Below are positions 7,100-15,483 of a stretch of 35,642 nucleotides of DNA, in pieces. The DNA is taken from positions 1 to 35,642 of the forward strand of contig CAMEJD010000002.1 in the NCBI GenBank assembly GCA_945919375.1. The letters run 5' to 3'. How positions within the stretch are numbered: position 1 is the stretch's first letter; each line of letters opens with the position of its first letter. Source of the stretch: an uncultured Clostridia bacterium. GTDB lineage: Bacteria > Bacillota > Clostridia > Christensenellales > UBA1242. The translations under genes and the position numbers were made by a program. The notes under the pieces were generated by a model. It was not told the origin of the DNA, did no database searches, and saw only the letters and a program-made list of their open reading frames with translations.

Positions 7100-8629
7100 A
7101 TGAAATCATTATTCAAAACAGTTTTTATTATAATGTTTTTTAGTGCATTAACACGACTTGCGGGTTTTTTGTTTAGAATATATTTATCAAGAAAACTTGG
7201 TGCAGAAAGTCTTGGAATCTATCAAATTAGTTTTTCAATTTTTATGGTACTTTTGACCATTATTGCAAGTGGACTTCCACTAATAGTATCAAGAATGACC
7301 GCCAAATTTAACACTCAAAAGAACAAACAAAAAGAATATGAATGTGTAACTAGTGCAACCATTATTGCCATAACATTAAGCATTGCCATTTCCTTGATTA
7401 TTTTTGCTTTACAATCACCATTATCCCATATTTTTGCCGACAACAGATGCATTTATATACTAATTGCATTACTTCCCGCCTTAATTTTTTCAAGTGCATA
7501 TTCAACAATTCGTGGTAATTTGTGGGGTAAAAATAAATATGTTGCAACCTGCAGTGCCGAACTGTTTGAACAATTGATAAGAATTATTGTTTGTGTTTTT
7601 TTACTATCCGGAATTTTCCCAAGCATAACCGGCGAAATCGGTGCAGCCCTCAGCCTATCCATTGCCTGCGTATTCTCTTGTGCGTTTGTTTTAATTATTT
7701 ATTTAAAGAACGGCGGAAAATTCAAAAAATCAAAAATGTATAAGGAAATTTTAAAAACAAGCGCACCAATAACAGGAATAAGAATTGCGTCAAGTTTGAT
7801 TCAACCTCTTATCTCGCTTGTTATTCCAATAAGGCTAATCGCTGCCGGATATACCCAAAGTCAAGCAGTAAGTTTGTTTGGGATTGCAACTGGAATGACT
7901 ATGCCATTATTATTTATTCCAATGACAATTATAGGTTCGCTTTCATATGCACTAATTCCCGATCTAAGTAGTGCTCACGCAAAGGGCGACGAAAAGTATA
8001 TAACAGAACGAGTTTCTGTATCAATTATTTTTAGTATGTTTACCGCATTCTTTATTGTCCCACTATTTATGGGTGCAGGTCAAAAAATTGGAATGTTCTT
8101 TTTTGACAATGCTCAATGCGGTATTTTGTTAGAAAAATCTGCCTGGGTTATTATTCCAATTTGTTTAACAAATATATCTTCATCAATATTAAATGCAGTT
8201 GGCCTTGAAATAAAATCGTTCAAAAATTATATAGTTGGTGGAATTTTAATGCTTATTGGTATTTGGTTTTTGCCAAAGTATGTTGGAATTGATGCGCTTA
8301 CATATTCAATGGGTATATGCTTTACAATTTCAAGTATTTTAAATTTAAGAATGATAAAAAAGAATGTTTGCCAAAACCTAAAAATAAAAAAGCATTTTAT
8401 ATATTTTGCAATGTTTATGATTCCAACTCTTGCAATAACATCATTTGTAAGCAGTCTTTTGTCCAATTTCTTTAATTTATTTTTCACTTTGGCAATTTCT
8501 TGTTCTCTTGGCGGAATATTCTTTGTGCTATTATGTTTTATATTCAACATAATCAATTTTAGCAGTGTTATCGTATGGGTAAAAACTAATGTAAAAATCA
8601 AAAATAATAAAAAAATGCATGCAAAATAA
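7100..8629 (+). CDS. Polysaccharide/lipid flippase, SpoVB-MurJ (MOP) type
   Basis: A 509-residue membrane protein with about 12-14 transmembrane segments, the usual size for the MOP exporter superfamily. The N-terminus (FFSALTRLAGFLFRIYLSRK) and the following LGAESLGIYQISFS are typical of Bacillota SpoVB/YtgP-type flippases. Such proteins move lipid-linked glycans across the membrane; SpoVB itself is needed for spore cortex synthesis. I start at ATG 7100 because the protein then begins as the family does; a TTG at 7064 would overlap the start of the divergent LysM gene. No ribosome site precedes 7100. DUF421 follows 42 nt downstream, a pairing consistent with envelope or sporulation functions. 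Confidence 0.85.
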   Translation: MKSLFKTVFIIMFFSALTRLAGFLFRIYLSRKLGAESLGIYQISFSIFMVLLTIIASGLPLIVSRMTAKFNTQKNKQKEYECVTSATIIAITLSIAISLIIFALQSPLSHIFADNRCIYILIALLPALIFSSAYSTIRGNLWGKNKYVATCSAELFEQLIRIIVCVFLLSGIFPSITGEIGAALSLSIACVFSCAFVLIIYLKNGGKFKKSKMYKEILKTSAPITGIRIASSLIQPLISLVIPIRLIAAGYTQSQAVSLFGIATGMTMPLLFIPMTIIGSLSYALIPDLSSAHAKGDEKYITERVSVSIIFSMFTAFFIVPLFMGAGQKIGMFFFDNAQCGILLEKSAWVIIPICLTNISSSILNAVGLEIKSFKNYIVGGILMLIGIWFLPKYVGIDALTYSMGICFTISSILNLRMIKKNVCQNLKIKKHFIYFAMFMIPTLAITSFVSSLLSNFFNLFFTLAISCSLGGIFFVLLCFIFNIINFSSVIVWVKTNVKIKNNKKMHAK

Positions 8630-8671
8630 TAAAAAAAGTATAAAAAAGATTAGATTTGCAATAATTTTTGT

Positions 8672-9376
8672 ATGTCTACATTAATTATTCGTTCAATTAT
8701 AATTTATTTTTTGGTGCTAGTTGTCTTTCGTTTAATGGGAAAAAGACAACTCGGTCAAATGCAACCATTTGAATTGGTTTTAACATTGATTTTGGCTGAT
8801 ATTGCAACAATTCCAATGACCGAAATTAGCACCCCAATATTACACGGCATTGTACCACTTTTAACTTTACTTGTTGTGCATTACACAATAACTCTTCTTT
8901 CAAGATTCTCAACAAAATTTAGCGATATGATAAGCGGAAAGCCCGTTATTGTGATAAATCAAGATGGTGTTGATTATAAAGCAGTAAAAAAATTAAATCT
9001 TTCTATTGACGACATAACCGAAAGTTTGCGTGGTGCTGGGTATTTTTCTTTTGATGAAGTTTTGTTTGCGATAATGGAAACAAATGGAAAAATGAGTGTA
9101 CTACCTAGGGCACAAAATTCGCCACTTGTAAAAGAAGATATGAAAATTAAAAGTGAAGAAAATAGTTTGCCAGTAACTATTGTTTCCGAAGGCAAAATAC
9201 TTAAAGAAAATTTTAATCAAGTTAAGGTTAGCAAAGAAAAAATAATGAAATATATAAAAAATCTTGGAATTTCAATTAAAAATATACTAATTTTTACTCT
9301 TGATAACAATGGCCTTATATATTTACAAGAAAAATACAAGAAAGGCAAAACTATAAATTCAAACCTAAAAGGATAA
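8672..9376 (+). CDS. DUF421 (YetF-like) membrane protein
   Basis: A 234-residue protein: an N-terminal membrane region of about three segments (residues 4-75), containing FRLMGKRQLGQMQPFELVLT, then a cytoplasmic domain (about 80-165) with GKPVIVINQDGV and LRGAGYFSFDEVLFAIMETNGKMSVLP. These are hallmark DUF421 sequences. Bacillus relatives include YetF and other paralogues, some induced during sporulation and germination. The next gene is DUF4363, its usual companion. No ribosome site is visible before ATG 8672; an extended -10-like TGCAATAAT ends six bases before the start. Confidence 0.9.
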   Translation: MSTLIIRSIIIYFLVLVVFRLMGKRQLGQMQPFELVLTLILADIATIPMTEISTPILHGIVPLLTLLVVHYTITLLSRFSTKFSDMISGKPVIVINQDGVDYKAVKKLNLSIDDITESLRGAGYFSFDEVLFAIMETNGKMSVLPRAQNSPLVKEDMKIKSEENSLPVTIVSEGKILKENFNQVKVSKEKIMKYIKNLGISIKNILIFTLDNNGLIYLQEKYKKGKTINSNLKG

Positions 9377-9381
9377 AAATA

Positions 9382-9771
9382 ATGAAAAAATTTATTACCA
9401 TTATATTTGTTGTCTTTTTACTAGTTGGACTTTGCACATGGGAACAAATAACAATAAATGACTATCTTGACGATATACAAAACCAGTCAAAAGAACTTAT
9501 CGAAATCACAAAAGGCATTAAAAATATACAAACCGAAGAAATCTCTAACAGAGTGGAAAAACTTAAATCAACTTGGGAACAACACGAAGAAGTTTTGTGT
9601 TTTTTTGCCAATCATAAGGATATGAGAGATTTGTGCATTGAGATTCAACGACTACGTGGAAATATTATTGTAAACCAATATGAAGACTTTACTGCAGGTT
9701 TGCAAGTAATCTATCATCTAACTCAAGATTATCATTTTATTATGGGACTTAGCCTTCAAAATGTATTTTAA
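9382..9771 (+). CDS. DUF4363 protein
   Basis: A 129-residue protein with one N-terminal membrane segment or uncleaved signal (residues 4-20, FITIIFVVFLLVGLCTW), then an extracytoplasmic helical part with conserved KLKSTWEQHEEVLCFF (about 61-76) and a helical C-terminal region. This matches DUF4363, which typically follows DUF421 in Clostridia. It starts five bases after the DUF421 stop, with AAAGGA as ribosome site, so the two form an operon. The molecular role is unknown; a helper subunit of the DUF421 protein is my inference. Confidence 0.8.
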   Translation: MKKFITIIFVVFLLVGLCTWEQITINDYLDDIQNQSKELIEITKGIKNIQTEEISNRVEKLKSTWEQHEEVLCFFANHKDMRDLCIEIQRLRGNIIVNQYEDFTAGLQVIYHLTQDYHFIMGLSLQNVF

Positions 9772-9810
9772 TAATTGAATATCTATTCAACTATAATCAC
9801 ATTTATTCCT

Positions 9811-9839
9811 TTGCCAAAAACATATTATTATGATAATAT
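9811..9839 (+). promoter_or_regulatory. folA promoter
   Basis: TTGCCA (9811-9816), 17-bp spacer, TAATAT (9834-9839), 17 bp before ATG 9857, which has the ribosome site AAAGGA. Confidence 0.65.
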
Positions 9840-9856
9840 CAAATAAAGGATAAAAT

Positions 9857-10360
9857 ATGAATCTTATTGTTTGCATAGATAATAATTATGGAATTGGCTT
9901 TGATAACAATATTTTGTTTAAAATTTCAAACGACTTAAATCATTTTAAAAATTTAACAATCGGAAACATTGTAGTAATGGGATACAACACCTTAATATCA
10001 TTACCAAATGGCAAGCCACTAAAAGATAGAACTAATATCATATTAACAAAAAAAGATATAACCATAAATGGCGCAATAGTAGTTAATTCAATTCAAGAAC
10101 TTTTTGACAAACTTAAAAAGTATACATCCAAAGATATTTTTGTTATTGGTGGTGAACAAATTTATAAACAACTGTTGGACTATTGCAAATTTGCATATGT
10201 TACAAAAGTAAATAAAAGCACAAACGCCAACAAATTCGCACCAAATTTGGACAAAAATCAAAATTGGAAACAAATAAAAATATCTGATAAACATTTTGAT
10301 GGTAACCTTGAATATGTTTTTACAATATATAAAAATCTCAACCCCAAAAAATACATATAG
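9857..10360 (+). CDS. folA: Dihydrofolate reductase
   Basis: Reduces dihydrofolate to tetrahydrofolate with NADPH. At 167 residues it has standard length. Recognisable segments: N-terminal strand MNLIVCIDNNYGIGFDN, substrate-loop Asp in ISNDLNHFKNL (residues 23-33), GNIVVMGYNTLISLP (36-50), RTNIILTK (57-64), and FVIGGEQIYKQLL (about 95-107) with the GG of the cofactor site. The usual active-site tryptophan (Met/Leu-Pro-Trp) is replaced by Phe in ILFKI, which may alter antifolate binding. Thymidylate synthase, its frequent neighbour, is not in the window. Confidence 0.93.
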   Translation: MNLIVCIDNNYGIGFDNNILFKISNDLNHFKNLTIGNIVVMGYNTLISLPNGKPLKDRTNIILTKKDITINGAIVVNSIQELFDKLKKYTSKDIFVIGGEQIYKQLLDYCKFAYVTKVNKSTNANKFAPNLDKNQNWKQIKISDKHFDGNLEYVFTIYKNLNPKKYI

Positions 10361-10371
10361 GTTGAGATTTA
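10333..10371 (+). terminator. Hairpin at the folA stop codon
   Basis: AAATCTCAACC pairs with GGTTGAGATTT around an A-rich loop; the folA stop codon lies inside the stem region. There is only a weak T run, so termination may be inefficient and folA transcripts could run into the hairpin array. Confidence 0.5.
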
Positions 10372-10486
10372 TACAAAATTACATAATTACTATTTTTAAC
10401 CAGTTATTTGGTTACAAGTAATAAAAATCTTTTCCACTCGCTTCCAAACCGAGAAATTACCAAAATTTCGCACTTGGTAAAAAATA

Positions 10487-10730
10487 AAGAACCCGAAATT
10501 CGAGACTCGCTCGGTATTTGCACGCAGGAGCTTACCTATGTAAGTAACTGTGTGCAAATTGCCGAGCAGAAACAAAGAAGTTTTTATTGTAGTTTTTAAT
10601 AAATAAAAAAATAGCCATGAGAGCAAGGCTCGGCGAGTTACCACACGAAGGAGTTTAGTTTCCTAAATGACTTTGTGTGGTATGCTCGCCAGTAAACGAA
10701 GCTATCTACACAAACTATGCAATAAATAAA
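10487..10730. repeat. Tandem structured repeat, unit 1
   Basis: First of two 244-bp units. It contains two related hairpin modules. Module A1 (hairpin 10509-10567) has outer stem GCTCGG/CCGAGC, a long ATTTGCAC/GTGTGCAAAT-like stem, the core GCAGGAG opposite TAACTGT, and apical stem CTTAC/GTAAG. Module B1 (10632-10690) has stem GGCGAG/CTCGCC plus TACCACAC/GTGTGGTA, the core GAAGGAG opposite TGACTTT, and apical TTTAG/CTAAA. Each is preceded by a small GAG..CTC hairpin and followed by AG(A/T)AAAC(A/G)AAG. No reading frame of interest. The preceding 10396-10486 holds only two weak inverted repeats (AACCA/TGGTT and TTACCAA/TTGGTAA). Confidence 0.85.
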
Positions 10731-10968
10731 AAAAGAACCCGAAATTCGAGGCTCGCTCGGTATTTGCACGCAGGAGCTTACCTGTGTAAGTAACTGTGTG
10801 CAAATTGCCAAGCAGAAACAAAGAAGTTTTTATTGTAGTTTTTAATAAATAAAAAAATAGCCATGAGAGCAAGGCTCGGCAAATTTGTCAACGCAGGAGT
10901 TTGGTTACCCAAATGACTGTGTTGAAAATTTGACAGTAAACGAAGCTATCATGAGCTATTTTTTTATT
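10487..10968 (+). ncRNA. Candidate structured RNA made of four hairpin modules
   Basis: If transcribed on the plus strand, the two repeat units would fold into four long hairpins with tandem G-A mismatches, each with a small side hairpin, and would end in a helix followed by TTTTTTT, which resembles an intrinsic terminator. The promoter could be weak local elements near 10362-10390 or readthrough from folA. I know of no RNA family it belongs to. A DNA-level role, such as a REP-like palindromic element, remains equally possible. Confidence 0.35.
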
Positions 10969-10973
10969 TATTT
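10731..10973. repeat. Tandem structured repeat, unit 2
   Basis: Second unit, period 244 bp. Module A2 (10755-10813) is nearly identical to A1, differing in the apical loop and with one C-A mismatch in the outer stem. Module B2 (10880-10933) sits where B1 sat but has completely different stem bases (CAAATTT, CAAC opposite GTTG, AAATTTG) while keeping the core GCAGGAG opposite TGACTGT. An outer helix AATAGC-ATGA (from 10855) can close on TCATGAGCTATT (to 10961) and is followed by a T run. It abuts the rpoZ stop codon at 10964. Confidence 0.85.
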
Positions 10974-11170
10974 ACTTGGTCAGAAGAAATAACTTTCCCT
11001 TCATATATTTCATCAGCGGCCATACTAATTGCCTTCTTGTCGCTTGCTTCAATTTCTGCAGGAATAGTTTTTTCAAGTTCTTTTGCACGCTTTTCCATTA
11101 CGCAACAAAGTTTGTATTTATTTCCGCCCATTTTGGCTGCCAATTCATCGATTGGTGGTTCAATCATCAT
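10964..11170 (-). CDS. rpoZ: DNA-directed RNA polymerase subunit omega
   Basis: A 68-residue omega subunit, which helps assemble and stabilise RNA polymerase. Family features: MIEPPIDELAAKMGGNKYKL at the N-terminus, then CCVMEKRAKEL and ISMAADEIYEGKV near the C-terminus. Two adjacent ATGs exist; GAGG nine bases before 11170 favours the first. In many Bacillota rpoZ follows gmk and precedes coaBC and priA; here it stands alone after ligA with its own promoter. Its 3' end touches the structured repeat array, which may act as its terminator. Confidence 0.93.
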   Translation of the reverse strand: MMIEPPIDELAAKMGGNKYKLCCVMEKRAKELEKTIPAEIEASDKKAISMAADEIYEGKVISSDQVNK

Positions 11171-11201
11171 AATAGTTTACCTCTTTTAATAATTTCATTA
11201 T

Positions 11202-11230
11202 AGTATAGCATACAATTATTGTTTTGTGAA
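11202..11230 (-). promoter_or_regulatory. rpoZ promoter
   Basis: Minus strand: TTCACA (11225-11230), 17-bp spacer, TATACT (11202-11207), located between ligA and rpoZ. Confidence 0.7.
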
Positions 11231-11241
11231 TAATTTTTTAA

Positions 11242-13185
11242 TTATTTTTTTATTAGTTCGTCAAATTCTTGTTCAGTTAAGATTGTTATTCCAAGCATTT
11301 GCGCCTTTGTTAGTTTACTCCCCGGGTCACTGCCTGCTAAAACATAACTTGTCTTTTTTGACACCGAAGTTGAAGTTTGCCCACCCAAATCTTCAATTAT
11401 TTTTGTAGCATCGCTTCTAGAATATTTTTCCAATGTACCCGTAAGCACAAAAGTTTTACCTTGCAATAAATTCCCAACCTTTGTTGATTTGTATATTATG
11501 TTTACACCAAGATGTATAAGTTCGTCAATTATTTGCAAGTTTTTTTCGTCCTTAAAATATTGCACAACACTGTTCGCAACAATATCTCCAATATCACGAA
11601 TACTAGATAAATCTTCAACTTTTGCATATTTTAAATCATCAAGAGTTTGATAATATTTTGTCAAATCTTTTGCTGTCTTTTTCCCAATATTAGATATTCC
11701 AAGGGCAAAAATAAAGTTTTCAAAATTAACATTTTTGCTTTTATTTATAGAATTTATCAAATTTATTGCCTTTTTATCCTTAAAACTAGGCAAATTTACC
11801 AAATTTTCATATTTTAGTCTATATAAATCGGAAAATGTTCTAACATTAAGTTTGTCATATATTAGGTCTGCAGTCTGCTCACTAAACCCTTCAATATTCA
11901 TTGCATCTCTGCTTGAAAAGTGCGCTAATCTGTCAACAACTTGTTCTTTGCAACCATAGGTGTTTGGGCAAAACAATAACGCACCAATTTCAACAAGTTT
12001 AGTTTTACAACAAGGACAAAAAACAGGTTTTTCTATTTTTCTTGAATTTGGCAAAAGTTCTGCAAGCCCCATAATTTCCGGTATAACTTCGTTACTTCTT
12101 CTAACAAAAACCCTTGAACCAATTTCAACATTTTTTCTTTCAATATCTCCATAGTTATTAAGTGTTGCACGCATAATTTGTGCACCTGCCAAAACAACAG
12201 GTTCAATTTCCGCTATTGGTGTAATTTTTCCAGTTCTGCCAACTTGCCAAACAACATTTTTGAGTATTGTTGAAAGTTCTTGCGGAGCAAACTTATATGC
12301 CATTGCCCACTTTGGAAACTTTGCAGTATACCCAAATTCATCACGAGATGGAACATCATCAAGTTTTAGCACCATTCCATCAATAAGTATATCTAGTGAT
12401 GATTTTTCCCTGTCAACCCTATTGATTTCTTCTTCTATTTCATCAAAATTTGACACTACTTTGTAAGGCGAAACTTTAAAATGATTTTGTTTTAAAAATT
12501 CAAACATATCTTCTTGACTTTTAAATGTTTTATCTTGTGCAAAACACACATTATAACAAATCCAGTCAAGATTTCTTTTTGCAGTCTGCTTTGAATCAAG
12601 ATTTCTTATTGCACCACTAACTGCATTTCTTGCATTTTTTAATGCTTCTTTTGGATATTTTTCATTGAACTTTTTAAGGTTAGATATTGTGATAATACCT
12701 TCACCTTGAACAATCAATTCGCCTTTGTATTCAATTTTAAGTGGAACACTTTTAATAGTTTTTACTTGCGCTGTAACATCTTCACCAACTTGTCCATTAC
12801 CACGAGTGGCAGCAGACACAAAAAGCCCATCTTTGTAGGTGCAAACAATTGTAAGCCCATCAAACTTATATTCCAAAGTAAATTTTTGCTTGCCTGACTT
12901 TTGTTGCACGGAATCTACCCAAGAATTTAGTTCTTGCAAAGATTGGCATTTGTCAAGACTATACAACCTTATTTTGTGTTCAACTTTTTCAAAATTTTCC
13001 AAAACAACATCGCCAACTCTTTGTGTTGGAGAATTTGGTAATATGACTCCAGTTTCTTTTTCCATTTTTGAAAGTTTGTCATAAAGTTTGTCATATTCGC
13101 CATCAGATATTGTTGGCTTGTCTAACACATAATAGTCATAAGCATACTTGTTAAGCAATTCAACTAACTGTTTCATATCTTCCAT
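11242..13185 (-). CDS. ligA: NAD-dependent DNA ligase
   Basis: Seals nicks during replication and repair using NAD+. It has 647 residues with all LigA parts: domain Ia (LNKYAYDYYVLDKPTISDGEYD region), adenylation domain with KFDG at 107-110 (nucleophile Lys107), OB fold, four-cysteine zinc finger (CPCCKTKL...FCPNTYGC), helix-hairpin-helix repeats (LPSFKDKKA; IRDIGDIVANSV) and a C-terminal BRCT domain (LQGKTFVLTGTLEKYSRSDA). I use ATG 13185 rather than an in-frame 13218 because GGGAGA lies before it and it starts 4 bp after the pcrA stop codon. It is the second gene of a pcrA-ligA operon, a classic Bacillota pairing. Confidence 0.96.
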   Translation of the reverse strand: MEDMKQLVELLNKYAYDYYVLDKPTISDGEYDKLYDKLSKMEKETGVILPNSPTQRVGDVVLENFEKVEHKIRLYSLDKCQSLQELNSWVDSVQQKSGKQKFTLEYKFDGLTIVCTYKDGLFVSAATRGNGQVGEDVTAQVKTIKSVPLKIEYKGELIVQGEGIITISNLKKFNEKYPKEALKNARNAVSGAIRNLDSKQTAKRNLDWICYNVCFAQDKTFKSQEDMFEFLKQNHFKVSPYKVVSNFDEIEEEINRVDREKSSLDILIDGMVLKLDDVPSRDEFGYTAKFPKWAMAYKFAPQELSTILKNVVWQVGRTGKITPIAEIEPVVLAGAQIMRATLNNYGDIERKNVEIGSRVFVRRSNEVIPEIMGLAELLPNSRKIEKPVFCPCCKTKLVEIGALLFCPNTYGCKEQVVDRLAHFSSRDAMNIEGFSEQTADLIYDKLNVRTFSDLYRLKYENLVNLPSFKDKKAINLINSINKSKNVNFENFIFALGISNIGKKTAKDLTKYYQTLDDLKYAKVEDLSSIRDIGDIVANSVVQYFKDEKNLQIIDELIHLGVNIIYKSTKVGNLLQGKTFVLTGTLEKYSRSDATKIIEDLGGQTSTSVSKKTSYVLAGSDPGSKLTKAQMLGITILTEQEFDELIKK

Positions 13186-13189
13186 ATAT

Positions 13190-15442
13190 TTATTCTCCCA
13201 AAATCTCAAGTGGTGCAATGCTTAATATCAAAGTCTTTTTCCCAAAATTATCAAACACAATTTCTCCACATTCACCTTTATCAACGATTGCAACAATTTT
13301 GCCTTTTCCATATTTTGGATGGTTTACAATTTGCCCTGCTTTGTATTTTGATGTGTCAACTTTTGGCTTTTCTTCTTCATCTTCCGCAAATAAACTCTTT
13401 GCAGAAGTATACCCATTTGTATTTTTTGTAAACGAATCAACTTTAACCGTTTTTGGAATGTATACCGGTTTAGACTCTTTGTTGCAACCAAAATGTTCAC
13501 AAGAACCATAAAACTCGTCAAAATGGTTCTCTTTTGGCTTAACAGGGCTATGTATCCCTGCTTCTTCAATGTATCTGCTTGGCTCCATAAGTGAACGTTT
13601 GCCATGCAAATACCTTGTTTGAACATGTGTCAAAATAAGGCGTTCCTTTGCCCTTGTCATTGCAACATACATAAGCCTTCGCTCTTCTTCAAGTGCTCCA
13701 TCCGAATCAAAACTTCTTGACAACGGACAAATACCTTCTTCAAGCCCAACCAAGATAACAACCTTAAATTCTAGTCCCTTAACACTGTGAATCGTTGCAA
13801 GGGTAACAGTGTCATTAGCCCCCATAAAGTCAAGGTCACTTTCAAGAGTTATACTCTCCAAAAACTCGCCAAGAGTTGCTTCGTTCCCATTTTCACGAAC
13901 ATAATCTCTTACCGAACTAATAAAAACATCAATATTCATAAGTTTTGATGTATTTTCTTCGGTTTGTTCAGTAAATGCAGATTTTATCTCAAATTTTTCT
14001 ATAACTTCTTTGCAAAATTCATCAAGCGGTTGTTTTGACATATCTTCCTTTAACTGCAAATACGTTCCAACAAACCCCTTTATCTTTGAAAATAGTGCAC
14101 TATTGTCCAAACTATTATTGTATAACTTAACCATTCCTGCAAGCATAGACAAATTGTTTTCTCTTGCATAGTCCTTAAGTTTTTGAACGGCAACATCTCC
14201 AATTGCCCTTTTTGGGAAATTGATTATTCTTGTAAGTGCAATTTCGTCATCAGGATTTGAAAATAACCTTAAATAACAAACAATACTCTTGATTTCTTGG
14301 CGTTCATAAAACTTGAACCCGCCATATATTTTGTATGGTATGTTGTAAGCCAAAAATTTCTTTTCAAAGGGCAAACTTAACGCATTTATGCGCATTAGCA
14401 CTGCAATATCACTATATTTGTATCCCTTGCTCTTTAGTTTTATTATTTTTGTTACAACATTCTCTGCTTCTTGTTGTTCGTCGTAATACTCAAAACTTTC
14501 AACAATGTCCCCTGCTTTGTTATCCGTCCAAAGAACCTTGTCAAATCTTTCATTGTTGTTTCTTATAACCATATTTGCTTTGTCAACTATACTTTTTGTA
14601 CTGCGATAATTTTGCTCAAGTTTAAAAAGTTTAACAGGTGCAAAGTCTGTTTTAAAATTAAAAATATTCCTAAAATTTGCCCCACGCCAAGTGTAAATAC
14701 ATTGGTCTTCATCGCCAACTGCAAAAATATTGTGATGTACACTTGCAAGCAATTTCATAAGGTCATATTGAACCTTGTTTGTATCTTGAAATTCATCAAC
14801 AAATATATACAAAAACTTGTCTGCATAATAATTAAGCACCGTTTTGTTTGTTGACAATAACTCATATGCCTTTGTTAAAAGATGGTCAAAATCCAATGCA
14901 TTGTTCCTTTCCAACGCCTTTTCATACCCTTCATAAACAGCAATAATTTCCTTATCGTCAAGTGGTCTATTTTTGGCATATTCATATATGCTCATGTTTT
15001 CATTTTGACAATGGCTTATCACTCCAGCATAATGCTTTTGATCTTCAGCCGGCAAATTACATTCAGCAATAACTTGTTTCAATAATTTTTCACTGTCAGT
15101 TTCATCATATATTGAAAAATGTTTGTTAAACCCCTGATGTAATGTTTCAATATATTCCCTTAACATTCTTATACACATTGAGTGAAAAGTTGAAATCCAA
15201 ACGCTTGTTTCCCTTCCAATAAGTTTGCTAACTCTTTCAGCCATTTCCCTTGCAGCCTTGTTTGTGAATGTAACAGCCAAAATTCTACTTTGAGAAACAC
15301 CCAAATCAAAAATAAGGTGTGCAATTCTGTGTGTCAAAAGTTTTGTCTTGCCACTTCCAGCCCCGGCAGTTACCAAAACTGCTCCTTCTGTTGTAAGCAA
15401 AGCTTCTTTTTGAACATCGTTTAATCCTTGTAATATTTCCAT
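13190..15442 (-). CDS. pcrA: ATP-dependent DNA helicase PcrA (UvrD family)
   Basis: SF1A 3'-5' helicase for repair and for clearing replication-transcription conflicts. It has 750 residues. Motifs: Q motif LNDVQKEA, Walker A GAGSGKT (27-33), VDEFQDTN (motif II), GDEDQCIYTWRGA (motif III), LEQNYRST (motif IV), TIHSVKGLEF (motif V) and VAMTRAKERL (motif VI). The C-terminal Tudor-like domain (GQIVNHPKYGKGKIVAI...IVFDNFGKKTLIL), which contacts RNA polymerase in PcrA, is present. No ribosome site precedes ATG 15442, but a promoter ends nine bases before it, so the transcript is probably leaderless. Confidence 0.96.
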   Translation of the reverse strand: MEILQGLNDVQKEALLTTEGAVLVTAGAGSGKTKLLTHRIAHLIFDLGVSQSRILAVTFTNKAAREMAERVSKLIGRETSVWISTFHSMCIRMLREYIETLHQGFNKHFSIYDETDSEKLLKQVIAECNLPAEDQKHYAGVISHCQNENMSIYEYAKNRPLDDKEIIAVYEGYEKALERNNALDFDHLLTKAYELLSTNKTVLNYYADKFLYIFVDEFQDTNKVQYDLMKLLASVHHNIFAVGDEDQCIYTWRGANFRNIFNFKTDFAPVKLFKLEQNYRSTKSIVDKANMVIRNNNERFDKVLWTDNKAGDIVESFEYYDEQQEAENVVTKIIKLKSKGYKYSDIAVLMRINALSLPFEKKFLAYNIPYKIYGGFKFYERQEIKSIVCYLRLFSNPDDEIALTRIINFPKRAIGDVAVQKLKDYARENNLSMLAGMVKLYNNSLDNSALFSKIKGFVGTYLQLKEDMSKQPLDEFCKEVIEKFEIKSAFTEQTEENTSKLMNIDVFISSVRDYVRENGNEATLGEFLESITLESDLDFMGANDTVTLATIHSVKGLEFKVVILVGLEEGICPLSRSFDSDGALEEERRLMYVAMTRAKERLILTHVQTRYLHGKRSLMEPSRYIEEAGIHSPVKPKENHFDEFYGSCEHFGCNKESKPVYIPKTVKVDSFTKNTNGYTSAKSLFAEDEEEKPKVDTSKYKAGQIVNHPKYGKGKIVAIVDKGECGEIVFDNFGKKTLILSIAPLEILGE

Positions 15443-15451
15443 AACGGGATT

Positions 15452-15480
15452 ATTTTAACACAATACACCCTTTATGGCAA
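15452..15480 (-). promoter_or_regulatory. pcrA-ligA promoter, near-leaderless
   Basis: Minus strand: TTGCCA (15475-15480), 17-bp spacer ending in TGT (extended -10), TAAAAT (15452-15457), then nine bases and ATG. It lies directly after the stop codon of the gene at 15484. Confidence 0.6.
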
Positions 15481-15483
15481 ATA

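Noticed and set aside
10487..10973. CRISPR array or integron attC sites
   Set aside because: Only two long units with no short repeat-spacer pattern and no cas genes. The hairpins lack the GTTRRRY/RYYYAAC ends of attC sites, and there is no integron integrase.
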